64,000 bases of DNA from Micromonospora nigra (lineage in GTDB: Bacteria > Actinomycetota > Actinomycetes > Mycobacteriales > Micromonosporaceae), in the NCBI RefSeq assembly GCF_900091585.1, contig NZ_FMHT01000003.1, forward strand, positions 2,781,501-2,845,500, read 5' to 3'. The translations under genes and the position numbers were made by a program. The notes under the pieces were generated by a model. The model was not told the DNA's origin. It did no database searches and worked only from the letters and a program-made list of their open reading frames with translations. This document shows, one piece after another, positions 34,113 to 43,186 of this stretch (position 1 is its first letter; each line of letters starts with the position of its first letter).

Positions 34113-35081
34113 TCAGCTCCCTCCGGCGGTGTGCAGCAGCTCGTGCAGGCGCAGGTCCCGGGCCAGCGGCCAGCGCCACCGCGCGCCCCGCACGGCCGCG
34201 CCGAAGGCACCGACCTGGGCGGTGAACGGGCTGGTGTGGGTGTCGAACGGCAGCTCGGCGGTGCCACCGGTGGCCGCGTCGAGGCGTCGGAGACGGCCGC
34301 CCGCGGTCTGGCCCATGGTGTCGACGGCGACGAGCTGGGCGCGGGTACCGACGATCTCCAGGCGACGGCGGGGCAGCCGGTCTGCGGTGTTGAAGCTGAC
34401 GTGCATCGAGACGAGGACCCCGCCCGCCGTGGTGCCGCTCAGCATCGCCCCGTCCTCGACCGGATAGGGGTGCACCCGTCGCTGGGTGAGCACGGTGAGC
34501 GTGGTCAGGTCGTCGCCGAGCAGCACGCCGACCAGGTCCACCCCGTGCGGCGCGAGGTCGGCCAGCGCGCCTCCGCCGGAGCGGGCCGGGTCGATCCGCC
34601 AGTTGTCGTGGGCGCGGCCGTCCGGGGTCCAGTCCGGGGGCAGCCAGCAGCCGTAGACGATGCGCACCGCCGTCACCGTGCCGAGATCCCCGCTGGCCAC
34701 GAGGTCGGCGACGACCCGGTGCGCCGGGTGGAACCGCTGGTCGAAGGCGGCACCGGCGAGCGTGCCACCGGCGGCGGCGACCAGTCGGCGGGCGTCGGTC
34801 ACGGTCGCCGCGAGGGGCTTCTCGCAGAGCACGGGCAGGCCGGCCTTGGCGATCACCGCGACCAGGTCGGCGTGCGTGTCGGTCGGGGTGGCGACGTAGA
34901 CCGCCTCGACGTCGCGGCAGTCGAGGAGAGCGTCGAGGTCGGCGGTGGCCAGCACGTCCGGCCGAAGGGCGTCCGCCGCCGCCGGCTCGCGGTCGCAGGC
35001 CGCCACGAGGCGGGCACCGGCGGCCCGGATCGCCGGGGCGACGTGGTCGCGGGCCACCCACCCGCACCCCACCACCCCCAC
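34113..35081 (-). CDS. Gfo/Idh/MocA-family oxidoreductase
   Basis: A 322-residue NAD(P)-dependent dehydrogenase with the loop VVGCGWVARDHVAPAIR, VLCEKPLAATV with the catalytic lysine and GGGALADLAPHGVDLVGVLL with the Asp-His pair. The GTG at 35081 is the only start in the right place; the frame has no earlier start after the methyltransferase stop, 22 bases upstream. Inositol 2-dehydrogenase (IolG) belongs to this family, and the operon's Ino1 homologue suggests a cyclitol or sugar substrate. Only three bases separate it from the MBL gene. Confidence 0.9.
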   Translation of the reverse strand: MGVVGCGWVARDHVAPAIRAAGARLVAACDREPAAADALRPDVLATADLDALLDCRDVEAVYVATPTDTHADLVAVIAKAGLPVLCEKPLAATVTDARRLVAAAGGTLAGAAFDQRFHPAHRVVADLVASGDLGTVTAVRIVYGCWLPPDWTPDGRAHDNWRIDPARSGGGALADLAPHGVDLVGVLLGDDLTTLTVLTQRRVHPYPVEDGAMLSGTTAGGVLVSMHVSFNTADRLPRRRLEIVGTRAQLVAVDTMGQTAGGRLRRLDAATGGTAELPFDTHTSPFTAQVGAFGAAVRGARWRWPLARDLRLHELLHTAGGS

Positions 35082-35103
35082 CGCACCGGGTCGGCCATGG
35101 CGG

Positions 35104-36246
35104 TCACCACCGCTCGGGCAGGTCGAGCAGGAGCCGGCGGTGCACCGCGTCCGGCCCGGGTGTGTCGGGCCAGTGCGGCGGCAGGTACGTCGCCGCCCGT
35201 CGGCCGTACTCGGCCGCCCACCGGTCGTCCGGCCAGACTCGGTCGCCGTCGGCGTAGAGCGGGTTGCGACGCAGCGACGTGCCCGCGGCGGGCAGCAGCA
35301 GTGCCGGGTCGGGGGGCGCTTCGGCCCCGTCGCGGGCGAGCCCGAGGGCCTCGGTGGCCGCCAGCGCCGCGTCGGTGGCCGGCATCGGGGGCCGCCCGCC
35401 GGCCGTCGCGGCGGTCAGCTCCTCCTCGGCGTACGCGGTGGCGCCGGGCAGCAGCGCCGTCCACTCCTGGGCCAGCAGCGGCAGTCCGGCCCGGCCGGCC
35501 GGATGCCGGGCGTTGTGCAGGTGCCCCAGCAGCACCGCTCCACGCGGGCCGGCGGCGGCTGCCGCGGCGGCCACGAAGGCGGCCTTGTCGGGGAGGAAGT
35601 ACAGCGCGTCGTGGCAGGCGACGTGACGCGGGCCGGCGGCGGGGGGCAGCGGCCAGCCGGCGGTCAGGTCGGCGCAGACCAGCGCGACCGGCGCGGCGGG
35701 CGGCAGCACGAAGCGGCGGGCCAGCCACAGCTTGGCGAAGACGACGTCCACGCCGGTGAGGTCGGGGTGCCCGTGGAGGGCGAGGTGTCGCAGCAGGTGC
35801 CCGGCGCCGCAGGCCAGGTCCACCACCGGACGACCGGCCGGCGGATGGGCCGCGGTGAGCGCCAGCACGGCCAGCCAGCTGGGGTCGGACCAGCGGTGCC
35901 GGAAGTAGGTGCCGACCCGGCCGAGGCCGAGCAGGTCCACCGCCTCGGTCAGGGTCCGGGCCTGCAGCGCCGCCCGGAGCCGGTGCGGCGGCGGAGCCGG
36001 ACCGTCCCACCAGTCGTCGGCGTCGGCGAGCAGCGACACCGTCGCACCGCCCGGGTCACCGGCGTCCAGCGCCGCCACCGCGACCTCGCGCAGCTCGTCA
36101 CGTCCGGGTCGCAGCCACGGTATGCCGTCGACGACCGGCCAGCGGCGCACACCGTCGGTGAGGGTGTGCGGGGTGTCGGCCCGCAGTCCGCTGCCGTCCG
36201 GGCCGCGCCATCCGGCGTCGGTGACAGGCGTTTCGACGGTGGTCAC
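35104..36246 (-). CDS. Class I methyltransferase with Trm112-like N terminus
   Basis: A 380-residue protein. The N-terminal part contains RWPVVDGIPWLRPG, similar to the short Trm112-type domain fused to some SAM enzymes; SAM motif I is VVDLACGAGHLLRHLA, with GVDVVFAKLWLARRF as the next strand. The C-terminal extension may bind substrate. The GTG at 36246 overlaps the preceding stop (GTGA), which sets the start against a much longer open frame. It would methylate an intermediate of the inositol-linked pathway; the target is unknown. Confidence 0.84.
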   Translation of the reverse strand: MTTVETPVTDAGWRGPDGSGLRADTPHTLTDGVRRWPVVDGIPWLRPGRDELREVAVAALDAGDPGGATVSLLADADDWWDGPAPPPHRLRAALQARTLTEAVDLLGLGRVGTYFRHRWSDPSWLAVLALTAAHPPAGRPVVDLACGAGHLLRHLALHGHPDLTGVDVVFAKLWLARRFVLPPAAPVALVCADLTAGWPLPPAAGPRHVACHDALYFLPDKAAFVAAAAAAAGPRGAVLLGHLHNARHPAGRAGLPLLAQEWTALLPGATAYAEEELTAATAGGRPPMPATDAALAATEALGLARDGAEAPPDPALLLPAAGTSLRRNPLYADGDRVWPDDRWAAEYGRRAATYLPPHWPDTPGPDAVHRRLLLDLPERW

Positions 36247-37169
36247 AGCCCTGCCGCCCGCAGCACGGCGTGGTGGTATCCGGCGACTGGCCCGTCGTGC
36301 ACCAGTTCCAGGTCGACCAGGGCCTGTTCGGCGGTGAAGGCCGCCGCCCGGGCATGGTGGTGTGCCTGGAGGACCCGGTCCAGCACGTCGGCGGCGTGGA
36401 ACGCCGCCCCGAGCGGGCTGTGCGCGTCCGCCCGGCCCGTCAACGTGGCGCGTACCCGCGCCGCGAGCGGAGCGGGCAGGGTGGCGAGTTCGATCTCGGT
36501 GAGTCGGTCGGTGACCGTCCCGAGGTGCTCGCCGAGCAGCAGTTCCCCGGCGAAGCCGGCGTCGGGGAGCCGGGCGTTGTGCAGGTGGTGCGCCAACCCG
36601 AGCAGGAACGCCGATCCGGGGTCGGCACCGACGTCCTCGGCGAGCAGCGCGCCGTAGACGGCAACCGCCCAGCAGTGCTCCGCGTGGTTCTCGGCCGGCT
36701 CGACGACCAGGCGCGCCCGGCCCGGGGCGGTGGCCCCGGCCCGGGGCTGGCGGCGCAGCGCGGACACGAACGGCGGTCCGCCGTCCTCGGCGGCGTGGTC
36801 GGCCGCCAGTTCGGGCAGCGCGGCGTGCAGCCGGCCGACGGTGCCCGGGTGCAGCGCGTCGGCCAACTCGGCGACGGCCCCGGCGAGGACGTTCTCCACG
36901 TCCGGTGCCGACAGGCCGCAGGCGGTGAGGGTGGGGGCGTCCAGGCCGCCGAGGCGCGCCCCGGCCACCGCGGCGGCGCACTCCCGCGCCGCCACCGCCC
37001 CGGGGTCGGCACCGGCGACCAGTGCCGTCCAGGCCCGGACGAAGGCCCGTTCGGCGGCGGACCCGTCGGCGTGCGCCACCCGGACCCGCTTCAGGTCGCC
37101 GATCTGCCGGAACACCGGCGCCACCGCGGCCAGTCGCTGCGCCGGCGGCCCGGCCAGCACGACGGTCAC
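36243..37169 (-). CDS. HD-like phosphohydrolase
   Basis: A 308-residue protein, rich in Ala and Leu and mostly helical. Histidines typical of HD-superfamily metal sites occur as ENHAEHCW, LAHHLHNARLP and FHAADVLDRVLQAHHH, which is why I call it HD-like; the exact HD doublet is not clear (HH-LHN instead). Such enzymes remove phosphates from nucleotides or small molecules, which would suit removing the phosphate left by the Ino1 homologue upstream. GTG at 37169 overlaps the Ino1 stop (GTGA). The first 150 residues are not recognised. Confidence 0.65.
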   Translation of the reverse strand: MTVVLAGPPAQRLAAVAPVFRQIGDLKRVRVAHADGSAAERAFVRAWTALVAGADPGAVAARECAAAVAGARLGGLDAPTLTACGLSAPDVENVLAGAVAELADALHPGTVGRLHAALPELAADHAAEDGGPPFVSALRRQPRAGATAPGRARLVVEPAENHAEHCWAVAVYGALLAEDVGADPGSAFLLGLAHHLHNARLPDAGFAGELLLGEHLGTVTDRLTEIELATLPAPLAARVRATLTGRADAHSPLGAAFHAADVLDRVLQAHHHARAAAFTAEQALVDLELVHDGPVAGYHHAVLRAAGL

Positions 37170-38341
37170 GCCGCGTCCAACCACCGCAGCAGGGCCTGCT
37201 CCTGCGCGTGCAGGGCGTGTTGCGCAGGACCGCCGTCGCGGGTCATCGGGGCCTTGAAGAAGTAGCCGAGCTGCTCCTGCGGGCCGCCTTCGCCGCGGCG
37301 TGCCGCCTCGGCGACCAACCGCACCAGCTCCAGCACCAGCGGCGCGGCGAGGATCGAGTCCCGGCACAGGAAGTCGACCTTCATCTGCATCCGCTGGCCG
37401 AGGAAGCCGATCAGGTCGATGTTGTCCCAGGCCTCCTTGGCGTCGCCGCGGGGACGGTAGTAGTCGATGCGGACCACGTGGTCGTCGACCGGGTAGCCGA
37501 GGATCTCGTCGAGCACCGAGCCCTTGGTGTCGAGCTTGCTGGCCAGCGACGACGGGTCGTCGAGGATCTGCCCGTCGCGGTTGCCGAGGATGTTGGTCGA
37601 GTACCAGCCCTCGACGGCGAGCGCCCGGGACCGGAACGCCGGCGCCAGCACCGTCTTGACCAGCGTCTGGCCGGTCTTGCCGTCCTTGCCGGCGACCGGC
37701 ACCCGGTCCCGCTCGGCCAGTTCGCGCAGCGCCGGCACGTCGGCCCCGAGGCTCGGGGTGAAGTTGACGTACGGGCAGCCCTCCCGCAGCGCCGCGTACG
37801 CGTAGAGCAGGCCCGGCGTGATCGCCGGGTCGTCGCGGTCCAGGCCCGTTTCGAACGCGGCCAGCCCCGCCAGTACGGGCGTGGCGGGGTCGGGCCGCGC
37901 CTCGGTGGAGGCGAGGTTGACCACCACCACCCGCTCCAGCTGCTGTCCGGTCCGGAACCGGCGCAGGTCCTCCCGGAGGTGCGCGACGCGGTCCCGCAGC
38001 GGGCCGACCGGCACCACGTTGGCGCCGGCCGCGTTGCGACACCACGCCGGGTCGGCCACCGCCGGCCAGGGCTTGATCGCCTGTAGCGGGCCCGCGACGG
38101 TGTCCAGCTGCGCCGGCTCCACCACCCGGTGCAGGTGGGCGGCCTTGGCGAGGTCGTCGGGGGCCAGGTCCCAACCCCCGAAGACGAGCGCCTCGTACGG
38201 CACCAGATCCCTGCGGTCGGCGAGCGGGAGCCCCGACAGGTCCCGCATACCGAGGCGCAGCAGTTCCACCCCGGCGACCGCGGTCGTGGCCACCGCGCCG
38301 CCCAGCCCGACCACCGCGACCCCGATGCGTTGCTCCGTCAT
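37166..38341 (-). CDS. myo-Inositol-3-phosphate synthase family protein
   Basis: A 391-residue member of the Ino1 family, which converts glucose 6-phosphate to inositol 3-phosphate using NAD internally. Visible are the NAD loop VGLGGAVATTAVAG, VNFTPSLGADVP, PVAGKDGKTGQTLVKTV (active-site lysines) and STNILGNRDGQ. ATG at 38341 with GGGAGGA directly upstream. It is the first gene of the nine-gene operon and divergent from the epimerase. A second, housekeeping Ino1 would be expected elsewhere in an actinobacterium; this copy seems dedicated to the operon. Confidence 0.93.
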   Translation of the reverse strand: MTEQRIGVAVVGLGGAVATTAVAGVELLRLGMRDLSGLPLADRRDLVPYEALVFGGWDLAPDDLAKAAHLHRVVEPAQLDTVAGPLQAIKPWPAVADPAWCRNAAGANVVPVGPLRDRVAHLREDLRRFRTGQQLERVVVVNLASTEARPDPATPVLAGLAAFETGLDRDDPAITPGLLYAYAALREGCPYVNFTPSLGADVPALRELAERDRVPVAGKDGKTGQTLVKTVLAPAFRSRALAVEGWYSTNILGNRDGQILDDPSSLASKLDTKGSVLDEILGYPVDDHVVRIDYYRPRGDAKEAWDNIDLIGFLGQRMQMKVDFLCRDSILAAPLVLELVRLVAEAARRGEGGPQEQLGYFFKAPMTRDGGPAQHALHAQEQALLRWLDAA

Positions 38342-38540
38342 GGTTCCTCCCGTGTCGACCCGGCCGGTCGGACTCGGGCGGCCGGATACCCAAGAAGGGC
38401 CGGCACATTCCCCCTGATTCCGGGCGGACCGCCACAGCGGGCGCGCTGTGGCAATCACCGGCGCCGGACCGTCGACCGAGGTCAGGATGCAGGTGGGGGC
38501 GGGTGCTCACCCACGGTTCGCCTCGGGGGGAGGGCTGGTC

Positions 38541-39593
38541 GTGAAGGTGCTCATCGCGGGCGGCGCGGGATTCATCGGCAGTACGGTCGCGTCCCGGCTG
38601 CTCGACGCCGGCCACACACCGGTCGTGATCGACAACCTGGTGACCGGCCGGCGCGAGTTCTGCTACGGGCGGATCTTCCACGAGGGCGACGTGGCCGACG
38701 CCGCGACGGTGGACCACGTCCTGCGCCACCACCCGGACATCGAGGCGGTGGTGCACTGCGCGGCGCTGATCGTCGTGCCGGACTCGGTGTCCCGCCCGGT
38801 CGACTACTACCGCGCCAACGTGGCCGCGACGTTGGAGTTCGTCGACCGACTGCTCGCCCACGGCGTACGGCGGCTGATCTTCAGCTCGTCGGCGTCGATC
38901 TACGAACCCGGCCCGGACCTCGCCGTGGACGAGGCGTCGCCGTTGCGGGCCGGCAACCCGTACGCGCACACCAAGCTCGTCGTGGAGCGGATGCTGGCCG
39001 ACATCGCCGCCAGCAGCCCGCTCCGGGTGCTCTCGCTGCGCTACTTCAACCCGATCGGCGCCGACCCGGCGCTGCGCACCGGCCCGCAGCTCCCCACACC
39101 CTCACACGCCCTCGGCCGACTCGTGCACGCCCACCGCACAGGTGTGCCGTTCCCCCTGACCGGCCTCGACTGGCCCACCCGCGACGGCACCGGACTGCGC
39201 GACTACGTGCACGTCTGGGACCTCGCCACGGCCCATCTGCGGGCCCTGGAACGCTTCGACCGCCTCTTCACCGCCGACGGTCCCCGGCACACCGCGGTCA
39301 ACCTCGGCACCGGCACAGGGACGACCGTGCTCGAACTCGTGTCGGCGTTCAACGCGCTGGTCGACGACCCGGTCGCCGTCGTCGAGGCACCACGCCGCCC
39401 GGGCGACAGCGCCGGCGCGTACACCCGGAGCCGCCTGGCGTGGGACCTGCTCGGCTGGCGCGCGGAGCGGGACCTGGCCGCGGGCATCGCCGACTCGCTG
39501 GCCTGGTCCCGTCGGCGGGAACTGCTGCTGCCCGACCACCCGGCCGACGACCTCCGGCAGGCCGAGCGGGCTCAGCGTGCGTCGGCGCGGTAG
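38541..39593 (+). CDS. NAD-dependent sugar epimerase (GalE-like SDR)
   Basis: A 350-residue extended short-chain dehydrogenase. The N-terminal GGAGFIGS loop binds NAD, FSSSASIYEPG supplies the catalytic Ser, and NPYAHTKLVVE the Tyr-x3-Lys pair; LRYFNPIGADP and RDYVHVWDLA are typical of UDP-glucose 4-epimerases. The GTG at 38541 is six bases after GGGGGAGGG and is preferred to the earlier in-frame ATG. It faces away from the inositol operon, with 199 bp between the two starts for both promoters. It may supply the sugar donor for the GT4 enzyme. Confidence 0.93.
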   Translation: MKVLIAGGAGFIGSTVASRLLDAGHTPVVIDNLVTGRREFCYGRIFHEGDVADAATVDHVLRHHPDIEAVVHCAALIVVPDSVSRPVDYYRANVAATLEFVDRLLAHGVRRLIFSSSASIYEPGPDLAVDEASPLRAGNPYAHTKLVVERMLADIAASSPLRVLSLRYFNPIGADPALRTGPQLPTPSHALGRLVHAHRTGVPFPLTGLDWPTRDGTGLRDYVHVWDLATAHLRALERFDRLFTADGPRHTAVNLGTGTGTTVLELVSAFNALVDDPVAVVEAPRRPGDSAGAYTRSRLAWDLLGWRAERDLAAGIADSLAWSRRRELLLPDHPADDLRQAERAQRASAR

Positions 39594-39678
39594 AAGACGA
39601 ACCGGCAACGGTCCTGATGCTGTTCCCGCTGTTGTTGACGCCTGCGTTCCGGGTACGCCCGCCCACCGGGTGACGCCG

Positions 39679-41232
39679 TCAGCGGGGAGCGCTGCCGAAG
39701 GCGCTGGACAGGTACGCCCGGGAGTCGGCGATGGCGCCCTCGATGATCCGGGCCGCCTCGCGGGCCTCCTCGGGTCGGTGCCCGGCCTGCACCTGGAGCC
39801 GGAACCGCGACGAGCCGGTCGGGGTCACCGGGAACTCGACCATGAACGCCAGCACCCCCCGGTCGAACAGCAGGCGGTTCGCCGTCCGCGCCAGCTTCTC
39901 GTTGCCGATCAGTAGCGGCACGATCGGTGACGGCTCACCCATGCAGGTCAGCCCCCGGTCGGTCAGCTCGTCACGCAGAGCGTGGATCGCGGTGAAGAGC
40001 CGGGCCCGCAGCGCGTCCCCCTCGGCCGACCGGATGATCCTGGTGGCCTCCCGCACCACCGCGGTCTGCACCGGTGACAGGGCGTTGGAGAAGAAGTGTG
40101 AGCCGCCGAACATCTTGATGTACTGCTTCAGGGCCGGCGAGTTCGACGCCACGAAGCCACCGTTGGAGCAGAACGTCTTGGAGAACGCGCCCATCACGAC
40201 GTCGACGCTGCCGAGCAGGTCCTGCATCCCCAGCACGCCCGTGCCACCCGGCCCCATCGAGCCCAGGTCGTGTGCCACGTCCACCAGCAGGGTGGCGTCG
40301 TGTTCCCGGCAGACGCGTTGCAGGGTGACGAGGTCCGGCCAGTCCGCGTCCACCGAGAAGAGCCCGTCGGTGACCACCAGGATGCCGTTGCGGGTGTCGG
40401 TGGCCCGGATCTCGGTCAGGTGCCGGCGCACCGCCTCGACGTTGAGGTGTTCGTAGCGGACCACGTTGCGGGTGGCCGCCCGTGCCCCCTGCTGGAGGCA
40501 GGAGTGGGCCAGCCGGTCGATCAGGATGTGGTCGGACTGCCGGACCAGACCGACGACCGCGCCGAAGCCCGCCGCCCAGCCGGTCGGGAAGAGTGTCACG
40601 TGGTCGAGCCCGACCAGGTCGCCGAGGGCCGCCTCCAGCTCGTCGGAGATGCGGGTGTTGCCCAGCACCATCGGCGAGCCGGCGCTGTGCGGCCCGTAGT
40701 CGTGCATCGCCCTGGTCGCCGCCTCCCGGATCGCCGGGTGGGTGTTGAACGACAGGTAGTCCTGCGAGTTGAAGTTGATGCCCCGCGCCCGCCGGCCCAG
40801 GTCGTTGGTGATCTGGGCGATGCTGTCCGGCGCCGCCTCCAGCACCCGGGAGTACTGCCAGGTCTCCGTACGGCGGCGGGCCTGCACCCAGCCGTAGAAG
40901 TCCTCGGTACGGGTCAGCAGGTTGCGGCCGGCGGGTCGGTAGAAGTCGTACGCGTTCTTGTCCAGCGCGTACTCCTCGTCGGGGTCGACGGGATTGCGCA
41001 GGTGGGCCGGCTCCCACATCTCGGTGAGGTCGGCGACCACCCGGGCCAGCTCGTCGTCGGCTCCCTCGAGCGCCGCGAGGTCGTCCCACGGGATGTGGGT
41101 GGCCCAGTTGCGGGTCATCTCGGAGACCTCGGGCGCGGTACGCGCCATGGTCTCGAAGTCCCCGCGCTGCGCCGCCTGGAGGATGATCCCGATGAGTTCG
41201 CCGTCTTCACGCTGGTCCAGCTCGATGGTCAC
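39679..41232 (-). CDS. Alpha-oxoamine synthase (PLP)
   Basis: A 517-residue enzyme of the family that condenses an amino acid with an acyl thioester and loses CO2 (KBL, BioF, ALAS, SPT). It shows INFNSQDYLSFNTHP, LVDVAHDLGSMGPGG (Asp and His that contact PLP) and the PLP lysine in MGAFSKTFCSNGGF. An N-terminal extension of about 100 residues, longer than usual, has no obvious carrier domain. The GTG at 41232 with AGGGAG eight bases upstream is preferred; an ATG at 41256 overlapping the preceding stop by one base is the alternative. It likely makes an amino ketone used with the coupled flavoprotein. Confidence 0.9.
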   Translation of the reverse strand: MTIELDQREDGELIGIILQAAQRGDFETMARTAPEVSEMTRNWATHIPWDDLAALEGADDELARVVADLTEMWEPAHLRNPVDPDEEYALDKNAYDFYRPAGRNLLTRTEDFYGWVQARRRTETWQYSRVLEAAPDSIAQITNDLGRRARGINFNSQDYLSFNTHPAIREAATRAMHDYGPHSAGSPMVLGNTRISDELEAALGDLVGLDHVTLFPTGWAAGFGAVVGLVRQSDHILIDRLAHSCLQQGARAATRNVVRYEHLNVEAVRRHLTEIRATDTRNGILVVTDGLFSVDADWPDLVTLQRVCREHDATLLVDVAHDLGSMGPGGTGVLGMQDLLGSVDVVMGAFSKTFCSNGGFVASNSPALKQYIKMFGGSHFFSNALSPVQTAVVREATRIIRSAEGDALRARLFTAIHALRDELTDRGLTCMGEPSPIVPLLIGNEKLARTANRLLFDRGVLAFMVEFPVTPTGSSRFRLQVQAGHRPEEAREAARIIEGAIADSRAYLSSAFGSAPR

Positions 41233-41255
41233 GGTGTCGTCTCCCTGGGGGATCA

Positions 41256-42578
41256 TCAGGCGAAGATGTTCTGCTGGTAGCTGCGGGAGGTCTCCGCGAA
41301 GTTCTCGAAGACCGCGTGGTCGGCGGAGGACTCCTTCGCGGCGTCGTTGAGCAGGAACAGGTTGGACGCCTGGAAGAACTCCGACACCGGCGCGACGTCG
41401 GCATGCGTGGCGATGAACCGGTCGGTCTCCTGCTGGTTGCCGCGCAACGCGACGAACAGTTGCAACTCGTCGTGCCGGTACGGGCGCATCTCGGCGAGCG
41501 TGCAGACGTAGTCGTGGTAGGCGGCGGCGTTCTGGCTCCGGCGGCGGTCCCCGTAGGCGGTCATCGCCGCGTCGATCGACGCGTCACCGCGCAGCCACCG
41601 GTCGAGTGCGGCGCTGACCAGCTCGGCGTCCCGGAAGGCGTGGGTCATGCCGATCGCGGTGCACTGGTCCTTGGCAGACTCGGCGTCACCGACGAGCACC
41701 CACCCGGGCCCGTGCAGTGGCCGGAGGAAGGCCGACTGGTCCAGGGTGCCGTAGAAGCGCTCCTCCCTGGTCCCCTCGGTGCGTACCACCTCGCCCAGCT
41801 CCGGACTGACGAAGTCCAACGCCTTCTGGTAGTTGCCCGGCACGTCACCGCGGAACTCCCGCGACCACTCACTCGGCCCCCAGACCAGGACCATGTTCTG
41901 CGCGAAGTTCGTCGGCACCACCGCGCAGGCCAGCCGGCCACGCCGGTGCAGCTGTGCCGGGCCGAGGTCGAAGCCGGACCAGTAGCTCCAGTAGGCGAAC
42001 GTGCAGCGGGGGCGCTCGTCGTACTTCGGCAGCGCCAGGGTACGGGCGACGAACGAGTTCCGACCGTCGGCGCCGACCACGATCCGGGCCCGCTCCTCGA
42101 CCAGTTCCCCGTCGGGCGCGCGCCCCCGGATGCCGACGACCTGCCCGTCCTCGACGATCAACTCCCGGACGGTGAAGCTGGTGCGTACCTCGGCACCGGC
42201 CTTGGCCGCCGCGTCGACCAGGATCTCGTCGAGCACCCGACGCCGCACGGAGGCGTAGCTCTGCACCACGTCCGAGTCGTCGCCGTGCAGGTCCCGGAAG
42301 TACTCGCGCAGCAGTTCGATCGGCACCGAGCCGGTCAGCGAGATGCCGTCGTTGACCACCTCGACCGTGGTGTGCGCCGGGGTGACCGCCAGGACCTGGT
42401 CCAGCAGTCCCCACCGGTTGAGGTAGGACATCCCGTGCGGCCAGAGGAAGTGCGTCGAGATGACGTCGCTGGGGAACGAGGAACGGTCCACCACCAGCAC
42501 GCGGTGGCCACGTCGGGCGAGCAACAGGGCGGTGGACGCACCCGAACAGCGGGCGCCGACGACGATCACGTCGTACAT
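41256..42578 (-). CDS. FAD-dependent oxidoreductase (geranylgeranyl reductase/monooxygenase-like)
   Basis: A 440-residue flavoprotein with VIVVGARCSGASTALLLARR at the N terminus (FAD loop), IVVGADGRNSFVAR (DG motif) and WVLVGDAESAKDQC (GD motif). It resembles halogenase/GGR-type flavoenzymes, but the WxWxIP halogenase motif is absent. The ATG at 42578 is nine bases from GAAGGA; an ATG two codons earlier is only three bases away. It is upstream of and possibly coupled to the alpha-oxoamine synthase, which suggests the two act in turn on one compound. The substrate is unknown. Confidence 0.88.
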   Translation of the reverse strand: MYDVIVVGARCSGASTALLLARRGHRVLVVDRSSFPSDVISTHFLWPHGMSYLNRWGLLDQVLAVTPAHTTVEVVNDGISLTGSVPIELLREYFRDLHGDDSDVVQSYASVRRRVLDEILVDAAAKAGAEVRTSFTVRELIVEDGQVVGIRGRAPDGELVEERARIVVGADGRNSFVARTLALPKYDERPRCTFAYWSYWSGFDLGPAQLHRRGRLACAVVPTNFAQNMVLVWGPSEWSREFRGDVPGNYQKALDFVSPELGEVVRTEGTREERFYGTLDQSAFLRPLHGPGWVLVGDAESAKDQCTAIGMTHAFRDAELVSAALDRWLRGDASIDAAMTAYGDRRRSQNAAAYHDYVCTLAEMRPYRHDELQLFVALRGNQQETDRFIATHADVAPVSEFFQASNLFLLNDAAKESSADHAVFENFAETSRSYQQNIFA

Positions 42579-42820
42579 CTGCATCGGTCCTTCGTCGTTG
42601 TGGCGGTGGCGGTGCAGGCGCAGGTAGGGGCTGCGACGGCGGGAAACCCACCCCAGGAGCAGCCCGGGTACGCGCATCGACGCCGGCCGCCACGGCCGGA
42701 GCAGGTCACCGGGTCGGTTAGGCGTCTGGCCCCGCTGCCTCCGCCGCACGGCCCGGTCTCACGCCGGCAGGCCCGACGGAGAGCATAGCCCACGTCCACA
42801 GTGGACGAAGGTGCCGAGAC

Positions 42821-43123
42821 CTACGAGGCCAACCGTTCAGCGGGGCCACGATCCGATCCCGCGAGTCCGGCCCCGCCGTCCGACTGGCTGATCTCGGCCC
42901 ACACCGCGTCGAGGGAAAGGCCGAGCACACCAGCGATCGCGGCGATGGTCGGGAAGGCCGGGGTGGCTACGCGCCCGGACTCGATCTTCCGAAGGGTCTC
43001 CGGCGAGACGCCCGCGTTCAGCGCGGTGCCGAGCATCGAACGGTTCCCCCGGGCGCGACGCAGAAGGGCTCCGAGGCGCTGTCCGCGCTCGACCTCTGCG
43101 GGAGTGAGCGGCAACCTGACCAT
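42821..43123 (-). CDS. XRE-family helix-turn-helix regulator
   Basis: A 100-residue protein with a Cro/CI-type HTH. RLGALLRRARGNRSMLGTAL leads into AGVSPETLRKIESGRVATPAF, in which the recognition helix is around SPETLRKIESG. It is divergent from the methionine aminopeptidase gene, with 63 bp between starts and a repeated CGGGATA element in the gap. This HTH/MetAP pairing is common in actinomycetes. It most likely regulates itself and the peptidase. Confidence 0.88.
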   Translation of the reverse strand: MVRLPLTPAEVERGQRLGALLRRARGNRSMLGTALNAGVSPETLRKIESGRVATPAFPTIAAIAGVLGLSLDAVWAEISQSDGGAGLAGSDRGPAERLAS

Positions 43124-43138
43124 GGGCCGATTCTAGTA

Positions 43139-43160
43139 CCGGGATAACATGGACGGGATA
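43139..43160. promoter_or_regulatory. Direct repeat, probable HTH operator
   Basis: CCGGGATA (43139-43146) and ACGGGATA (43153-43160) repeat with a 14-bp period inside the 63-bp divergent gap between the XRE regulator and the aminopeptidase. The position and spacing suit a repressor binding both promoters. Confidence 0.4.
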
Positions 43161-43186
43161 CTTATTGGGTGCGAGGAAGGCGCCGC

